Positions 9,674 to 19,557 of a stretch of DNA of 64,000 nt are shown piece after piece. The DNA lies in assembly GCA_027485795.1 (NCBI GenBank), contig JAIXQK010000105.1:45062-109061 (forward strand), read 5' to 3'. Under the pieces are notes generated by a model. The model saw nothing but the letters and a program-made list of their open reading frames with translations. It did no database searches and was not told the DNA's origin. A program made the position numbers and the translations under genes. Each line of letters opens with the position of its first letter. The stretch's first letter is position 1. The DNA is from Oxalobacteraceae bacterium. Its GTDB lineage: Bacteria > Pseudomonadota > Gammaproteobacteria > Burkholderiales > Burkholderiaceae_D.

Positions 9674-10195
9674 CCGAAATATTCTGCTCCGTTATCAACG
9701 TGGCCCTATCGATCAAACGAACTGAATTATTAGTTTATTTATTAGCGTTTAATGGCGACCTGGTACCAGTCAACGTACTGGCCCAGCATACATGATTGCC
9801 TTAAGTCCGCTATTTTCCTCATTTGAAATTCACGAAAATTCGCTTGGCCTGCTGCGTGAGCTGATATTGAAGTAAAGGCATACTCGAAGCTCAGAAGTGG
9901 CTAAACGCTTCGCAGTACAAGGCGTGACAATACAGCGCCACTAAGGAACGGCTTACCACTCCAGCGGGTAGTGATGACCTTGGTGAATCTCCAAAAAAGT
10001 CATCAGACTTACCCGCGTCGCTTTGCTCGCGAAATGGTTTTTCTTGAGGGCATTGGTTCATTTCCGTTGCAAGTGTTGTAAATAAGTCAGGAACCCTGAC
10101 TAGTGGTGCGTTACATAGCGACAAGATGTATGTTTTTTCCAACTAATTTTATCGTTATTTAATCCCCGGGCATATTTTCTATTCAGATGTGAAAA

Positions 10196-10675
10196 ATGAA
10201 TGTTTTGACAGATTTGCTCCGGATAAAAATTTTTCGAGAGCAACAAGCCGAACGAGCTTTACTTAAGGCGAGACTGATCTTGAAAGAAGCGGATGGTGCG
10301 TTAAAAGATGCCAAAGCTTCCTTAAAAAAATTTTTGGAAGAAAGTATCGAACGTGAAAAATTAATGTATAGCGATTTATGTTCTCGCCTTGTATTTTTAA
10401 AAGAAATAGAAAATGTACGCCTTGATGTCGACTTGATGAAAGAGAAGTCTGATCAATTAAAACAAAAAGTGGAAGATGCCGAGACCGCAAGGAAAGAGGC
10501 TGCTGAGCGTGAAGACTTAGCAAGGCAAGTTCATATTGTTGCGATACGTGAGCGAGAAAAGTTTGATGAGCTGAATAGTACATTGTTGGAAGAGCATGAG
10601 CGAAAGGTGGCGCAGTTTGAGGAATTGGAGATTGAAGAGTCAGCCAATAGTCGTTTCAACTTTCAAGACGTATAA
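10196..10675 (+). CDS. sctO: T3SS stalk protein SctO (YscO/FliJ-like)
   Basis: Highly charged coiled coil of 159 aa between sctN and sctP. Confidence 0.75.
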   Translation: MNVLTDLLRIKIFREQQAERALLKARLILKEADGALKDAKASLKKFLEESIEREKLMYSDLCSRLVFLKEIENVRLDVDLMKEKSDQLKQKVEDAETARKEAAEREDLARQVHIVAIREREKFDELNSTLLEEHERKVAQFEELEIEESANSRFNFQDV

Positions 10676-10824
10676 AACCTGGAGTAATTCGATTTTTATG
10701 CCGTTCGGCTTAGGTGTGTATTTATGTCTGCAGAAATTTTCTTTCCGTGCTTGCTAGAGGAATTCTTTTACTTGTATTTTTGATCGACTGTTTTTAAGAA
10801 TATTTAAAAAACAAAATTAAAAAA

Positions 10825-11385
10825 ATGAAAAAGCGTTCATCACCGATTGATTTTGGACCAATTTCCTTAGCATTTGCTGATCATTTTGTTGAGAGCATTG
10901 ATGGAAATACGGCTCGCACGTCGGTTTCCCCGAGGGATGCAGAAAGGCTTCAGCACCTCATTAATGACTACCGAGGTGCTTCAACTGATGGAAAAGGCTT
11001 ACAAGATATTGATCCGGATGTTTCCGTGAATTCTGATCTGCGCGCGGCATTCAAGCGGACTCAGTCCGCTGACATCATGCAGGTTCTCAAGTTGGCTGTT
11101 TCAGTGGCAACGACATCTCGCCAAATCGCGACATCGGTCGCTCTTAAGCTGAATTCTGAGTTACTTCCGAACAGTCATCTCGTAATTGAAAAAAATAGCG
11201 AAGAGATAAGTTTTGATCTCTATGTGGCTGAACGATCTGTAGTCAATAGCTTAGTTAAAACCCTTGACCTGATGACTCAGGAGTTGGGCGAATTGTTAGG
11301 TTGTTCCATAAAGCTTCGCTTATTTGATGTCGAGCAGGATTGCTTGCGTAGGTCATCTGTTTGGCGATGGGAGCAGCATAGGTGA
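10825..11385 (+). CDS. sctP: T3SS needle length regulator SctP (YscP/HpaP-like)
   Basis: Position between sctO and sctQ; C-terminal domain compatible with the SctP/HpaP substrate-switch domain. Confidence 0.6.
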   Translation: MKKRSSPIDFGPISLAFADHFVESIDGNTARTSVSPRDAERLQHLINDYRGASTDGKGLQDIDPDVSVNSDLRAAFKRTQSADIMQVLKLAVSVATTSRQIATSVALKLNSELLPNSHLVIEKNSEEISFDLYVAERSVVNSLVKTLDLMTQELGELLGCSIKLRLFDVEQDCLRRSSVWRWEQHR

Positions 11386-12515
11386 TGCGTATCTCAGATC
11401 AGAAGGAAATTCATCAACTGGTTGTTAAAGACGCTAAACGTGATTTGTGGCGCATACCTAGCTTGCGCCGTATTGAGAGGGAGCATGTCCATTATCTGAA
11501 CCAAATTAGCTCGACCAGGGCGCCACTCGTCTTTGAATGGTTATCGCGGTCTTGGCGAATGACGATGCAGCCAATTTCGTCGCCTGCACTGACGTACGCC
11601 GAGAAGGCGCTGATTGACTGGGGCGGGGCGGAGGTAGTTCTCAGGCTGGAGCACGCCTTGGTTGGTGCTGCCATGAACAGCCTGCTGGAAACCCAAAGTG
11701 TGGGTGCCCTTGAGGGTGAAATTCGGAATCTAGTGATTGACGGTGCATTTGTTGGCTTGTCAGAAATGATCGAGGAAAGATTCCGTAAGCGATTTAGGCT
11801 AATACAGACGAGTCCTGAAAGTGATTCTTCGGTTGGTCATGTTCCCCGATCAAAGAAAAACAGCACCTTACATGGATTTATGGTTTTTCTTAGTGATGGC
11901 GATACAGATTACACCTGTGAGGCGTGGATTGATGACTTGGCATTGGGTTTTCTGGCAGATGCCATTCGCTTTTGGCCTATTCGAACCAACGGTGGCCCCA
12001 ATTGGGAAGGGTTGTCAATCCCACTCATGATCACTGCCGGATGGACAACCTTGTCACTTCAAACGATAAGGCGACTGAATTTGAATGATGTGATTCTGCT
12101 GGATGAGTGTCTGCTCGGCGGGGATCCAGAGCGCATCCTGATCAGGTTGGGCGAGCGCTTTGGATTAGAAGCTGAATTGCACAAGTCCAGTATCACTGTC
12201 ACCCATTGTTTGGAAGGAATTATGGAAGATATCGATGAATTAGATGAATCAGGCGAAGATTTTCCGCAAGTTGATTCTGGTAATGAGGCAATAGAGCAAA
12301 TCCCTGTCCGGCTCTACTTTGATTTGGGTGAGCGCGTAATGACGCTTGGGGAGTTGAAGACGCTTGGGCCGGGGTATGTCATTGAGCTTGGCCGGGAACT
12401 CAGGCGCTCTGTTGCAATTCGTGTGAATGGAAAAAAGATTGGAGAAGGAGAGTTAGTCGATATTGATGGAAGTATTGGCGTTTCGGTGCTTGCTATCAAT
12501 ACACCTATGCAATGA
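11382..12515 (+). CDS. sctQ: T3SS cytoplasmic C-ring protein SctQ
   Basis: C-terminal SpoA/FliN-like domain (IPVRLYFDLGERVMTLGELKTLGPGYVIELG...VAIRVNGKKIGEGELVDIDGSIGVSVL). Confidence 0.93.
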   Translation: MMRISDQKEIHQLVVKDAKRDLWRIPSLRRIEREHVHYLNQISSTRAPLVFEWLSRSWRMTMQPISSPALTYAEKALIDWGGAEVVLRLEHALVGAAMNSLLETQSVGALEGEIRNLVIDGAFVGLSEMIEERFRKRFRLIQTSPESDSSVGHVPRSKKNSTLHGFMVFLSDGDTDYTCEAWIDDLALGFLADAIRFWPIRTNGGPNWEGLSIPLMITAGWTTLSLQTIRRLNLNDVILLDECLLGGDPERILIRLGERFGLEAELHKSSITVTHCLEGIMEDIDELDESGEDFPQVDSGNEAIEQIPVRLYFDLGERVMTLGELKTLGPGYVIELGRELRRSVAIRVNGKKIGEGELVDIDGSIGVSVLAINTPMQ

Positions 12516-12549
12516 CCTAAGCGAATAATCCAAGGGTAAAAACGATCTT

Positions 12550-13200
12550 ATGAGAACCATAGACCCAGTTGCACTTGCCTTCGCGCTTGGTCTATTTGCC
12601 TTGCTGCCGCTCTTGCTAGTTACGACAACTTCATTCTTGAAAATTTCGATTGTTCTCGCACTTGTAAGAAATGCACTCGGCGTTCAACAAGCGCCACCCA
12701 ATATGGCTATTTATGCCCTTGCTATTCTACTTTCTGCTTATGTGATGGCGCCTATTGGTCATCGTATCGTTCAAGCCGTTGCTGACGAAAAAGATCCCAC
12801 CATGTCAGTCAAGGCCTTGCTGCAGGTTGCGCGTAAATCAAGTGAACCGATTCGTGAATTTTTGGTGAATAATAGCAAGCCCCAGCAGCGCGAGTTTTTC
12901 TTTTCCACAGCAAAGAAACTGTGGCCCCCCGATCTGGCAAGCGAGAGTAGCAAAACGGATCTGCTGATTGTTACGCCAGCGTTCGTAGTTTCTGAGCTGA
13001 CAGCAGCATTTGAAATCGGGTTTTTACTTTTTCTTCCATTCATCATCATCGATTTGGTCATCTCGAATATCTTGATGGCAATGGGGATGATGATGGTGTC
13101 GCCAGTGACAATTTCCCTGCCATTGAAGTTGTTTCTGTTTGTGATGGTTGATGGCTGGTCACGCTTGATCCATGGGTTGGTTGACACCTATATCCACTAA
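12550..13200 (+). CDS. sctR: T3SS export apparatus protein SctR
   Basis: FliP-family sequence (TTSFLKISIVLALVRNALGVQQAPPNMAIYALAILLSAYVMAPI; MGMMMVSPVTISLPLKLFLFVMVDGW). Confidence 0.97.
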   Translation: MRTIDPVALAFALGLFALLPLLLVTTTSFLKISIVLALVRNALGVQQAPPNMAIYALAILLSAYVMAPIGHRIVQAVADEKDPTMSVKALLQVARKSSEPIREFLVNNSKPQQREFFFSTAKKLWPPDLASESSKTDLLIVTPAFVVSELTAAFEIGFLLFLPFIIIDLVISNILMAMGMMMVSPVTISLPLKLFLFVMVDGWSRLIHGLVDTYIH

Positions 13201-13215
13201 GCAGGCGCCCGAACG

Positions 13216-13485
13216 ATGGAAATCAATGATCTCAGTTCTAACTTGATTCAGGCCATGCTGCTGGTGCTGTGGCTATCTTTGCCACCGATTGTGGTCGCGT
13301 CTGTGGTCGGCATCTTGTTCAGTTTGATCCAGGCGCTCACGCAAATTCAGGAGCAGACCTTGTCTTTTGGGGTCAAGTTGATTGCAGTTGGACTGACACT
13401 TTATCTGACTGCCCGATGGGTGGGTGGCGAGATTTTCAATTTTACGCAGATGCTTTTCGATGGTTTTCCGTCGATGATCCGGTGA
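13216..13485 (+). CDS. sctS: T3SS export apparatus protein SctS
   Basis: FliQ family (LWLSLPPIVVASVVGILFSLIQALTQIQEQTLSFGVKLIAV). Confidence 0.96.
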   Translation: MEINDLSSNLIQAMLLVLWLSLPPIVVASVVGILFSLIQALTQIQEQTLSFGVKLIAVGLTLYLTARWVGGEIFNFTQMLFDGFPSMIR

Positions 13486-13486
13486 T

Positions 13487-14293
13487 ATGGAAACCATCAT
13501 TATCGAGTACCCGTCAGCCGTTATGTTGGCTGCATTTTATGCATTACCACGAATGCTAGCGATGTTCTCAATGCTTCCGATGTTTAACCGACAGGCTTTG
13601 CCTGGTTTGCTTCGAATCGGTGTTGCCGCAGCTTTCGCCATATTTCTTGTACCTTCGCTTCTCGGTAGTTCGCTTGAGCAGTTGCGGCATGGCGGCCTGA
13701 TGATCTCAATTCTCGCAAAAGAGGCGTTGGTTGGATTTTTGATTGGATTTCTGGTAGCGATTCCGCTGTGGGCGGTCGACATTATGGGGGCGTATGTTGA
13801 TAACCAGCGTGGCGCAAGTATTGCGGCCACGATTAATCCGCTGACAGGTCATGATACTTCCCCGCTGGGCGAGTTGTTTTCCCAGGCAGCACTCGTGCTT
13901 TTGCTGATTTCGGGTGGCATGTTGATGCTACTGGATCTTGTGTATGCAAGTTATGTCCTTTGGCCGGTATTCAAACTTTTGCCGACTTTCAGCGATCAGA
14001 CACCGATGCTACTGCTCGCTCAGCTCGATCGTTTGGCATTGCTGGCGGTGTTGTTTAGTGCACCTGTCATTTTCGCGATGTTTTTGGCAGAGGTTGGACT
14101 TGCAATCGTAAGCCGATTTGTACCGCAGCTTCAGGTTTTTTTCATGGCGATGCCAATTAAAAGTGCAATCGCCATGTATGTGTTTGCGGTCTATGCAGCG
14201 ACGCTGCTTGGCTATATATCTACTGAGATAGCAGGGTTTCCTGATGGCGTTAGTACGCTAATTAAGGCGATTTTTTCAGGAGCCGATCGATGA
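13487..14293 (+). CDS. sctT: T3SS export apparatus protein SctT
   Basis: FliR family (KEALVGFLIGFLVAIPLWAVDIMGAYVDNQRGASIAATINPLTGHDTSPLGELFSQ). Confidence 0.95.
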   Translation: METIIIEYPSAVMLAAFYALPRMLAMFSMLPMFNRQALPGLLRIGVAAAFAIFLVPSLLGSSLEQLRHGGLMISILAKEALVGFLIGFLVAIPLWAVDIMGAYVDNQRGASIAATINPLTGHDTSPLGELFSQAALVLLLISGGMLMLLDLVYASYVLWPVFKLLPTFSDQTPMLLLAQLDRLALLAVLFSAPVIFAMFLAEVGLAIVSRFVPQLQVFFMAMPIKSAIAMYVFAVYAATLLGYISTEIAGFPDGVSTLIKAIFSGADR

Positions 14294-15357
14294 GCTCTGA
14301 AAAGACAGAACAGCCCACCGAGCACAAGATCAGGAAGGCTCGGGAAGAGGGCCAAGTCGCCAAGAGCAAGGACTTTACTCAGGCGTTACTCGTGGGGGCG
14401 CTGTTCGGTTACATGTTGCTCGATGCGGAGGGCTTGATTCAATCGTTTATTGAGATCATGGAGCTTCCGTCTCAACTGTACGGTTTGGAATTCAGGGATG
14501 CGATCAGGATTGAGATCAACCAGCTAATACGCGCAGGCGTTGTTATTTTGTTGCCCTTTATTTTATTGGTTGTTGTTGTTGCGATTTTTGGTGAAATGAT
14601 TCAAACCGGTGTCTTGTTGGCCTTCAAGGCATTGATTCCGAAGGGTGATCGCCTGAATCCAGTGGGTAATTTGAAACAGATGTTCTCGATGAAGAATTTT
14701 GTTGAGTTCTGTAAATCGATTTTAAAGGTGTGCTTCCTAGCCGTTCTCATTTGGATGGTTCTGTCCGATTCATTGCAAAGTTTGATTCTGCTCCCCGCAA
14801 ATGGTCTTGGTGCTTTTGGCGTGGCATTGGGTGGCATGCTCAAGACGCTAATCATTTACTCGTTTATTGCTTTTTTTGCGATTGCACTCGCAGACCTCGT
14901 CTTCCAACGTTACAACCATCGTAAGCAACTGATGATGTCGATGGACGAGATCAAACAGGAGTACAAGCAATTGGAAGGTGACCCCCATATGAAAGGTCAT
15001 CGTAAAGGTTTGGCCAAAGAGATTGCAATGGGTGAAATGGTGATGAAGACCCGGAAGTCAAACGCAGTCGTCACTAATCCCACCCACCTCGCTGTCGCCT
15101 TGTTTTATGACGAGGCGGTTACGCCTCTACCCGTCGTGGTGGCGAAAGGGAAAGACGAGGTGGCGCATCAAATGGTGCGAATGGCACGCTCATGTGGAAT
15201 TCCGGTCATGCAAAACATCGAGTTAGCCCGCTCGCTGACGGAATTGTCCAGAGTTGACCAGTACATTCCTTCTGAGTTGATAGAGCCGATTGCCGAGTTT
15301 TTGATTGCCCTACGGCGCTACGCCGGCCGATCATCAGCGGGAGGCTCCATTGCTTAA
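14290..15357 (+). CDS. sctU: T3SS export switch protein SctU
   Basis: FlhB/YscU family; N-terminal SSEKTEQPTEHKIRKAREEGQVAKSKD and autocleavage motif NPTH (VVTNPTHLAVAL). Confidence 0.97.
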   Translation: MSSEKTEQPTEHKIRKAREEGQVAKSKDFTQALLVGALFGYMLLDAEGLIQSFIEIMELPSQLYGLEFRDAIRIEINQLIRAGVVILLPFILLVVVVAIFGEMIQTGVLLAFKALIPKGDRLNPVGNLKQMFSMKNFVEFCKSILKVCFLAVLIWMVLSDSLQSLILLPANGLGAFGVALGGMLKTLIIYSFIAFFAIALADLVFQRYNHRKQLMMSMDEIKQEYKQLEGDPHMKGHRKGLAKEIAMGEMVMKTRKSNAVVTNPTHLAVALFYDEAVTPLPVVVAKGKDEVAHQMVRMARSCGIPVMQNIELARSLTELSRVDQYIPSELIEPIAEFLIALRRYAGRSSAGGSIA

Positions 15358-15748
15358 CTACGTTCACAATGGTCTGGCCGGCTACCTCGCGCGGCATCGT
15401 AAGCAGCAGCCAGTTGAGCGCGTTGATGGTGCGATCGTGTTGTTTTTTGATAGGCGCTATCGGGTGTTCTGCCGTCCAGCCCCACATGGTGATCTGGTGC
15501 TAGAAAGTCGGATCATTGACCTGCCTTCTGATCCGTATCAGGCAGAGGATATGGTACGGGAATGCCTATTGGCTTCGTGGGTAAGGATGTTGGACTCTTC
15601 GGATATTCCGACCTTATCCGATGATGAATTATCAATCGTCATCCAACAACGAATACCGTCCGACGCTAGCGTCGATGAAACTGAGTCTGCACTCGAGTCC
15701 TATATCAATGCGCTGTCGGATTGGCGCAGAATTTTCAAGATTGTCTGA
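15350..15748 (+). CDS. CesT-like T3SS chaperone (positionally equivalent to BscW)
   Basis: Likely TTG start at 15350 (GGGAGG upstream) overlapping the sctU stop. 132 aa between sctU and sctC. Confidence 0.6.
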   Translation: MLNYVHNGLAGYLARHRKQQPVERVDGAIVLFFDRRYRVFCRPAPHGDLVLESRIIDLPSDPYQAEDMVRECLLASWVRMLDSSDIPTLSDDELSIVIQQRIPSDASVDETESALESYINALSDWRRIFKIV

Positions 15749-15751
15749 GCT

Positions 15752-17425
15752 TTGGCCAAGATGCGATTTTATCGACACTGCCGCTTAGTATTTTTCTCTC
15801 TGGTGATATTCGTTTCACTCGTCATGCCTGCTTTTGCGGCGCCTCCGCCTTGGCCTGATGCGAAATTCACTTACCTTGCAGATCGGCAGGAGCTAGTAGA
15901 CGTATTGGGTTCTTTCGCACGTTCTTTCGGTCTGCAGTTATCACTGTCTGATGCAGTGATTGCGCACAAGGAGAAGGTGACCGGCAAGTTCTATACAGCC
16001 ACTCCCACAGAATTTTTGAATCAACTCAGCGCCAGCTATGGACTTCAATGGTTTTACTACAGCGGAATGCTCTACGTATGCAGAAATTTTGAGAACTCGA
16101 CGCGGTCAGTGTCACCACAGGGCATTAGTTTGCAGGAGTTTCGCAAGGCATTGATCGATTTGGGTGTTGTTGAGGCCAAATTCGGCTGGGGCGAATTACC
16201 AGATCGGGGGGTTGCCATGGTGTCCGGCCCGCCCGCCTATGTCGACTTGGTGGCCTGGGCAGTTGCGACACTTCCGCTTCCTCAACCGGCGCAGCAAATT
16301 CGGGTTTTTCGCTTGAAGCATGCACAAGTCAATGACCGTGTGATCTCCTACCGTGACCAGCAAATCACGACTGCAGGGGTTGCAACTATTCTGCGTAACC
16401 TAGTGACCGGGCAGGGGGGCACTGGGGGCACTAATCTGACCAATCTGCCGCAGCTCGCGGCCATCGCAGCGCCGATGCGGGAAATCGTCCCTGCGCCTGT
16501 CGTCGAGGATGGTCGTGGCGGGCCCGGTACGAATCCGTCCTCCGGCTCAGGCCCGCAGTCTGGTCCACGACCACAAAACCAGCCGTTGCGCCCTGTGATC
16601 CAGGCAGATTCACGTTTAAATGCCCTGATCATTAAGGACATTCCACCCCATATGCCAGCGTATGAGGAATTGATCAAACTGCTGGACGTGCCGACCAAGC
16701 TGATTGAGATCGAGGCCGTGATTGTCGACGTCAACTCGAGCAATGTGGCTGATCTTGGCATTGATTGGGGCGCACGCGCAGGTTCTGTTGCGGGTGGATT
16801 TGGCAGGCCCGCTACGACACCCGACAACATTACCGGCACCATCATCTACGGGCGTGATGTCAACCCGACGACGGTCATTCCGAATGCGGGTAACTTTCTC
16901 ATGGCACGTGTGCGCGCACTGGAGGGAAAAGGTAGCGCTCGCATAGTGTCCCGGCCCTCTGTGCTTACGGTAGACAACCTTGGCGCACTGATTGATTTAT
17001 CCGAGACCCTGTATGTTCAATCAATTGGCGAGCGGGTAGCGACGGTGGTGCCGATTTCAGTCGGCACAACGCTGAAGGTTACGCCCCATATTATCGATAC
17101 AGCGAATGGCCAAGCAGTCCATTTGGTGGTTGATATCGAGGATGGTGCGATACAGGACACGAGTAGCCAGACCTTGCCCCGTATCCGGCGAAGCACGATC
17201 GGTACCCAGGCAGTGATGAACGTGCGCGAAAGTCTTCTCATTGGTGGATTTAATGCGGAGTCGGATATACGCGCGACCGACAAGGTTCCCGGGCTTAGTG
17301 ATCTGCCCGCAATTGGTGCATTTTTCAAAAAGAAGTCAACCAAAGTCGAGAAGCGAGAAAGGTTGTTTCTCATTACACCAAAAATTCTCTCGGCAGGCGT
17401 CGGCGAAGAGATCGCAGCGCAGTGA
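15752..17425 (+). CDS. sctC: T3SS outer-membrane secretin SctC (start may be ATG 15761)
   Basis: Signal peptide; N-domain (FTYLADRQELVDVLGSFARSFG), secretin core (VQSIGERVATVVPISVGTTLKVTPHII..., LFLITPKIL). Confidence 0.96.
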   Translation: MAKMRFYRHCRLVFFSLVIFVSLVMPAFAAPPPWPDAKFTYLADRQELVDVLGSFARSFGLQLSLSDAVIAHKEKVTGKFYTATPTEFLNQLSASYGLQWFYYSGMLYVCRNFENSTRSVSPQGISLQEFRKALIDLGVVEAKFGWGELPDRGVAMVSGPPAYVDLVAWAVATLPLPQPAQQIRVFRLKHAQVNDRVISYRDQQITTAGVATILRNLVTGQGGTGGTNLTNLPQLAAIAAPMREIVPAPVVEDGRGGPGTNPSSGSGPQSGPRPQNQPLRPVIQADSRLNALIIKDIPPHMPAYEELIKLLDVPTKLIEIEAVIVDVNSSNVADLGIDWGARAGSVAGGFGRPATTPDNITGTIIYGRDVNPTTVIPNAGNFLMARVRALEGKGSARIVSRPSVLTVDNLGALIDLSETLYVQSIGERVATVVPISVGTTLKVTPHIIDTANGQAVHLVVDIEDGAIQDTSSQTLPRIRRSTIGTQAVMNVRESLLIGGFNAESDIRATDKVPGLSDLPAIGAFFKKKSTKVEKRERLFLITPKILSAGVGEEIAAQ

Positions 17426-19557
17426 CCCTTGTTCCCAAAAAAGCTATGGCTCAGAAAACCGAATCTAACGGCGAGATCAAGCTGTCACCCCCTGCTGATA
17501 CGGATACCCTAGGCCGAGCATCATTACCCCTGCACCCGAGTGTTTTTGGCCCTGCTATCGCGGATCAATTTGCGGCACTGATTGTCCGTCATTGGCGAGA
17601 ACTGATCCGCTCCGGTGAATTTAACGCAGCATGTGATCTTGACATAATCGATCTCTGTCCCGGCGACGGCGCTAGTGGCAGCATGTTATGCGCTGCTATC
17701 GCGCGCCGTACCAAGGGTATGCCGCCGCTACGTTTTCGATATCTCCCCGTAGTGCCCGCAGCGGATATCGATCCGCATGTGATGCGCACATTGTCGGAGC
17801 CACCCGGTATCGTCTGCAAGCTACACTGGAACATCGCCGATCCTGCGGGTCAGCCTCATTTGAGTAGCGATGATGAAGTCTACCGACCAGGTAATGCCGT
17901 TGTGTTGTTAGCGCAAGATGCTTGGTCGCAGTTGCCGCAAGAACTGTATGCCGTGCATTACGGTAAGCTACTGCGGGCCAATACTGCACTGATCGAAGCG
18001 AGTGAGCATAAGTCGTCTGAGCAGCAACTCTGGTCGGACGCAGACCCCTTGGCTTGGGGTGAGCGGCTTACACCGCTCGTCGATCACTACTTACGGGAGT
18101 TGAATAGCTCGCCAGTCGCTTTTTCCGCCATTGCGATTGATGTGCTCAGCAAGACCCTTGAGCTATCCGGTAGAAACGCGTTCATTATTTCTGTTGGTGA
18201 TGGACATTCGCGTGAAAAGCGTCTGAGGCTGAACTCATTCGCCCAAGTGATTGATAGTTACCGCAAGTCTCGAAAGCTACCCGTCAATTTTCAACTGATT
18301 GCCGAGTGGATGCGCGCCAATGGCGGTGAGGTTGTTGATGTAGCGATTTCGACTTCAATAAATCTTCAGCTAACACTCATCAGCCCTTCTGCGACAAAAG
18401 AGCGCCTGCAGTCAATCTCACGTTGTGTCGATACGGCATTGTTTTCGTCAAGCCATCATCTGATTGAAGCCTGCAAAAGCCTGGGTACCTCGGTTAGCCT
18501 AGAGACACGTTTGAACTTACTTCAAATGTCGCGTCACGATCCCCGTGTGTTTGCGGTGGCGGACGTGCAAATCGTACAGGGGCTCAGAAAAAATGCACTA
18601 ATCGATCGTGATGCCTGGCGCAGCGCATTAATGCAGGTCTGGCAAAACCATCGTATGTATCCTACGGATCAATCTTTGCACCGACGGATCGCAACCGTTG
18701 CTATGCATTGCAATCTTTGGGGGCTGGCACGCAAGATTCTTAGAGTAGGTTTGCAGACTGTTGGAGAGAATGCGGAAGACCTCGCTAATTTCGCCTGGTG
18801 CGAGGCAAGGACGGGTCAGTTACGCGAGGCAAAGTCACTCGTTGCGCGGGCGCTGGCCCTAGACTCATCGAGTGAACTGGCGCTAGAGATTGATCGCCGA
18901 CTCTCGCATCGACTAGCCGCTCGCGATCATCAATGGTTGGTCGACTTGCGCCATGAATCCTTACCGATCATTCTTGAACCCTTGGACGATAGCCACGCCG
19001 AGGCCTACTGTCGTCAATATCGCGACCCGCAAATCGCTGTCATGACAGGTTTGCCAGCCTTGACATCGGCGGACGAGGTTCGTCACTGGATTCGTTCACA
19101 GCAGGATGAGGTGGGGCGCGTTAATTTCGCGGTGATGCACGCCGATGATGGTTTTGTTGGCTTCATCAATCTCTCGGTCTCGGAACATGCCGCCTTTTTT
19201 TGCTTTTGGACTGGCGTTGATTTCCAAGGATCCGGCTTCGCCACCGCAGCCGGGCGGCTTGCGTGTGCCTATGCGGCCAAAATCGGTGTGCCTGTCATGC
19301 TGACCTCGGCCTACAAGGATAACCATCGCTCCATTCGCGCGCTGGAGCGCATCGGCTTTACCAGGATGAGTATCCGAGCGTATCCGCCCGACCACGATCG
19401 TATTTTCTTTTCTATGATCGATCCCGATGCAGGCCCTGTGGATAGCGCAATCGAGTTAGTCAATTACTACGCCCGAGAAAAGCTACCTATGGAATTTGAG
19501 GGATACACAAAGACAGTATTCGAGCAAGCGGTTCACGACAGTCGGGAGACACCATGA
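17422..19557 (+). CDS. Three-part protein: methyltransferase-like N-terminus, TPR-like middle, GNAT acetyltransferase-like C-terminus
   Basis: Overlaps the sctC stop. IDLCPGDGASGSML is Rossmann SAM-binding-like; middle reads as TPR (NFAWCEARTGQLREAKSLVARALALDSSSELAL); C-term PIILEPLDDSHAEAYCRQYRDP...FQGSGFATAAGRLACAYAAK...NHRSIRALERIGF is GNAT-like. Confidence 0.65.
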   Translation: MTLVPKKAMAQKTESNGEIKLSPPADTDTLGRASLPLHPSVFGPAIADQFAALIVRHWRELIRSGEFNAACDLDIIDLCPGDGASGSMLCAAIARRTKGMPPLRFRYLPVVPAADIDPHVMRTLSEPPGIVCKLHWNIADPAGQPHLSSDDEVYRPGNAVVLLAQDAWSQLPQELYAVHYGKLLRANTALIEASEHKSSEQQLWSDADPLAWGERLTPLVDHYLRELNSSPVAFSAIAIDVLSKTLELSGRNAFIISVGDGHSREKRLRLNSFAQVIDSYRKSRKLPVNFQLIAEWMRANGGEVVDVAISTSINLQLTLISPSATKERLQSISRCVDTALFSSSHHLIEACKSLGTSVSLETRLNLLQMSRHDPRVFAVADVQIVQGLRKNALIDRDAWRSALMQVWQNHRMYPTDQSLHRRIATVAMHCNLWGLARKILRVGLQTVGENAEDLANFAWCEARTGQLREAKSLVARALALDSSSELALEIDRRLSHRLAARDHQWLVDLRHESLPIILEPLDDSHAEAYCRQYRDPQIAVMTGLPALTSADEVRHWIRSQQDEVGRVNFAVMHADDGFVGFINLSVSEHAAFFCFWTGVDFQGSGFATAAGRLACAYAAKIGVPVMLTSAYKDNHRSIRALERIGFTRMSIRAYPPDHDRIFFSMIDPDAGPVDSAIELVNYYAREKLPMEFEGYTKTVFEQAVHDSRETP

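Noticed and set aside
9891-10142. 83-aa minus-strand ORF in the sctN-sctO gap
   Set aside because: No RBS-like context or recognisable family; opposite to the operon. Kept only as part of the gap observation.
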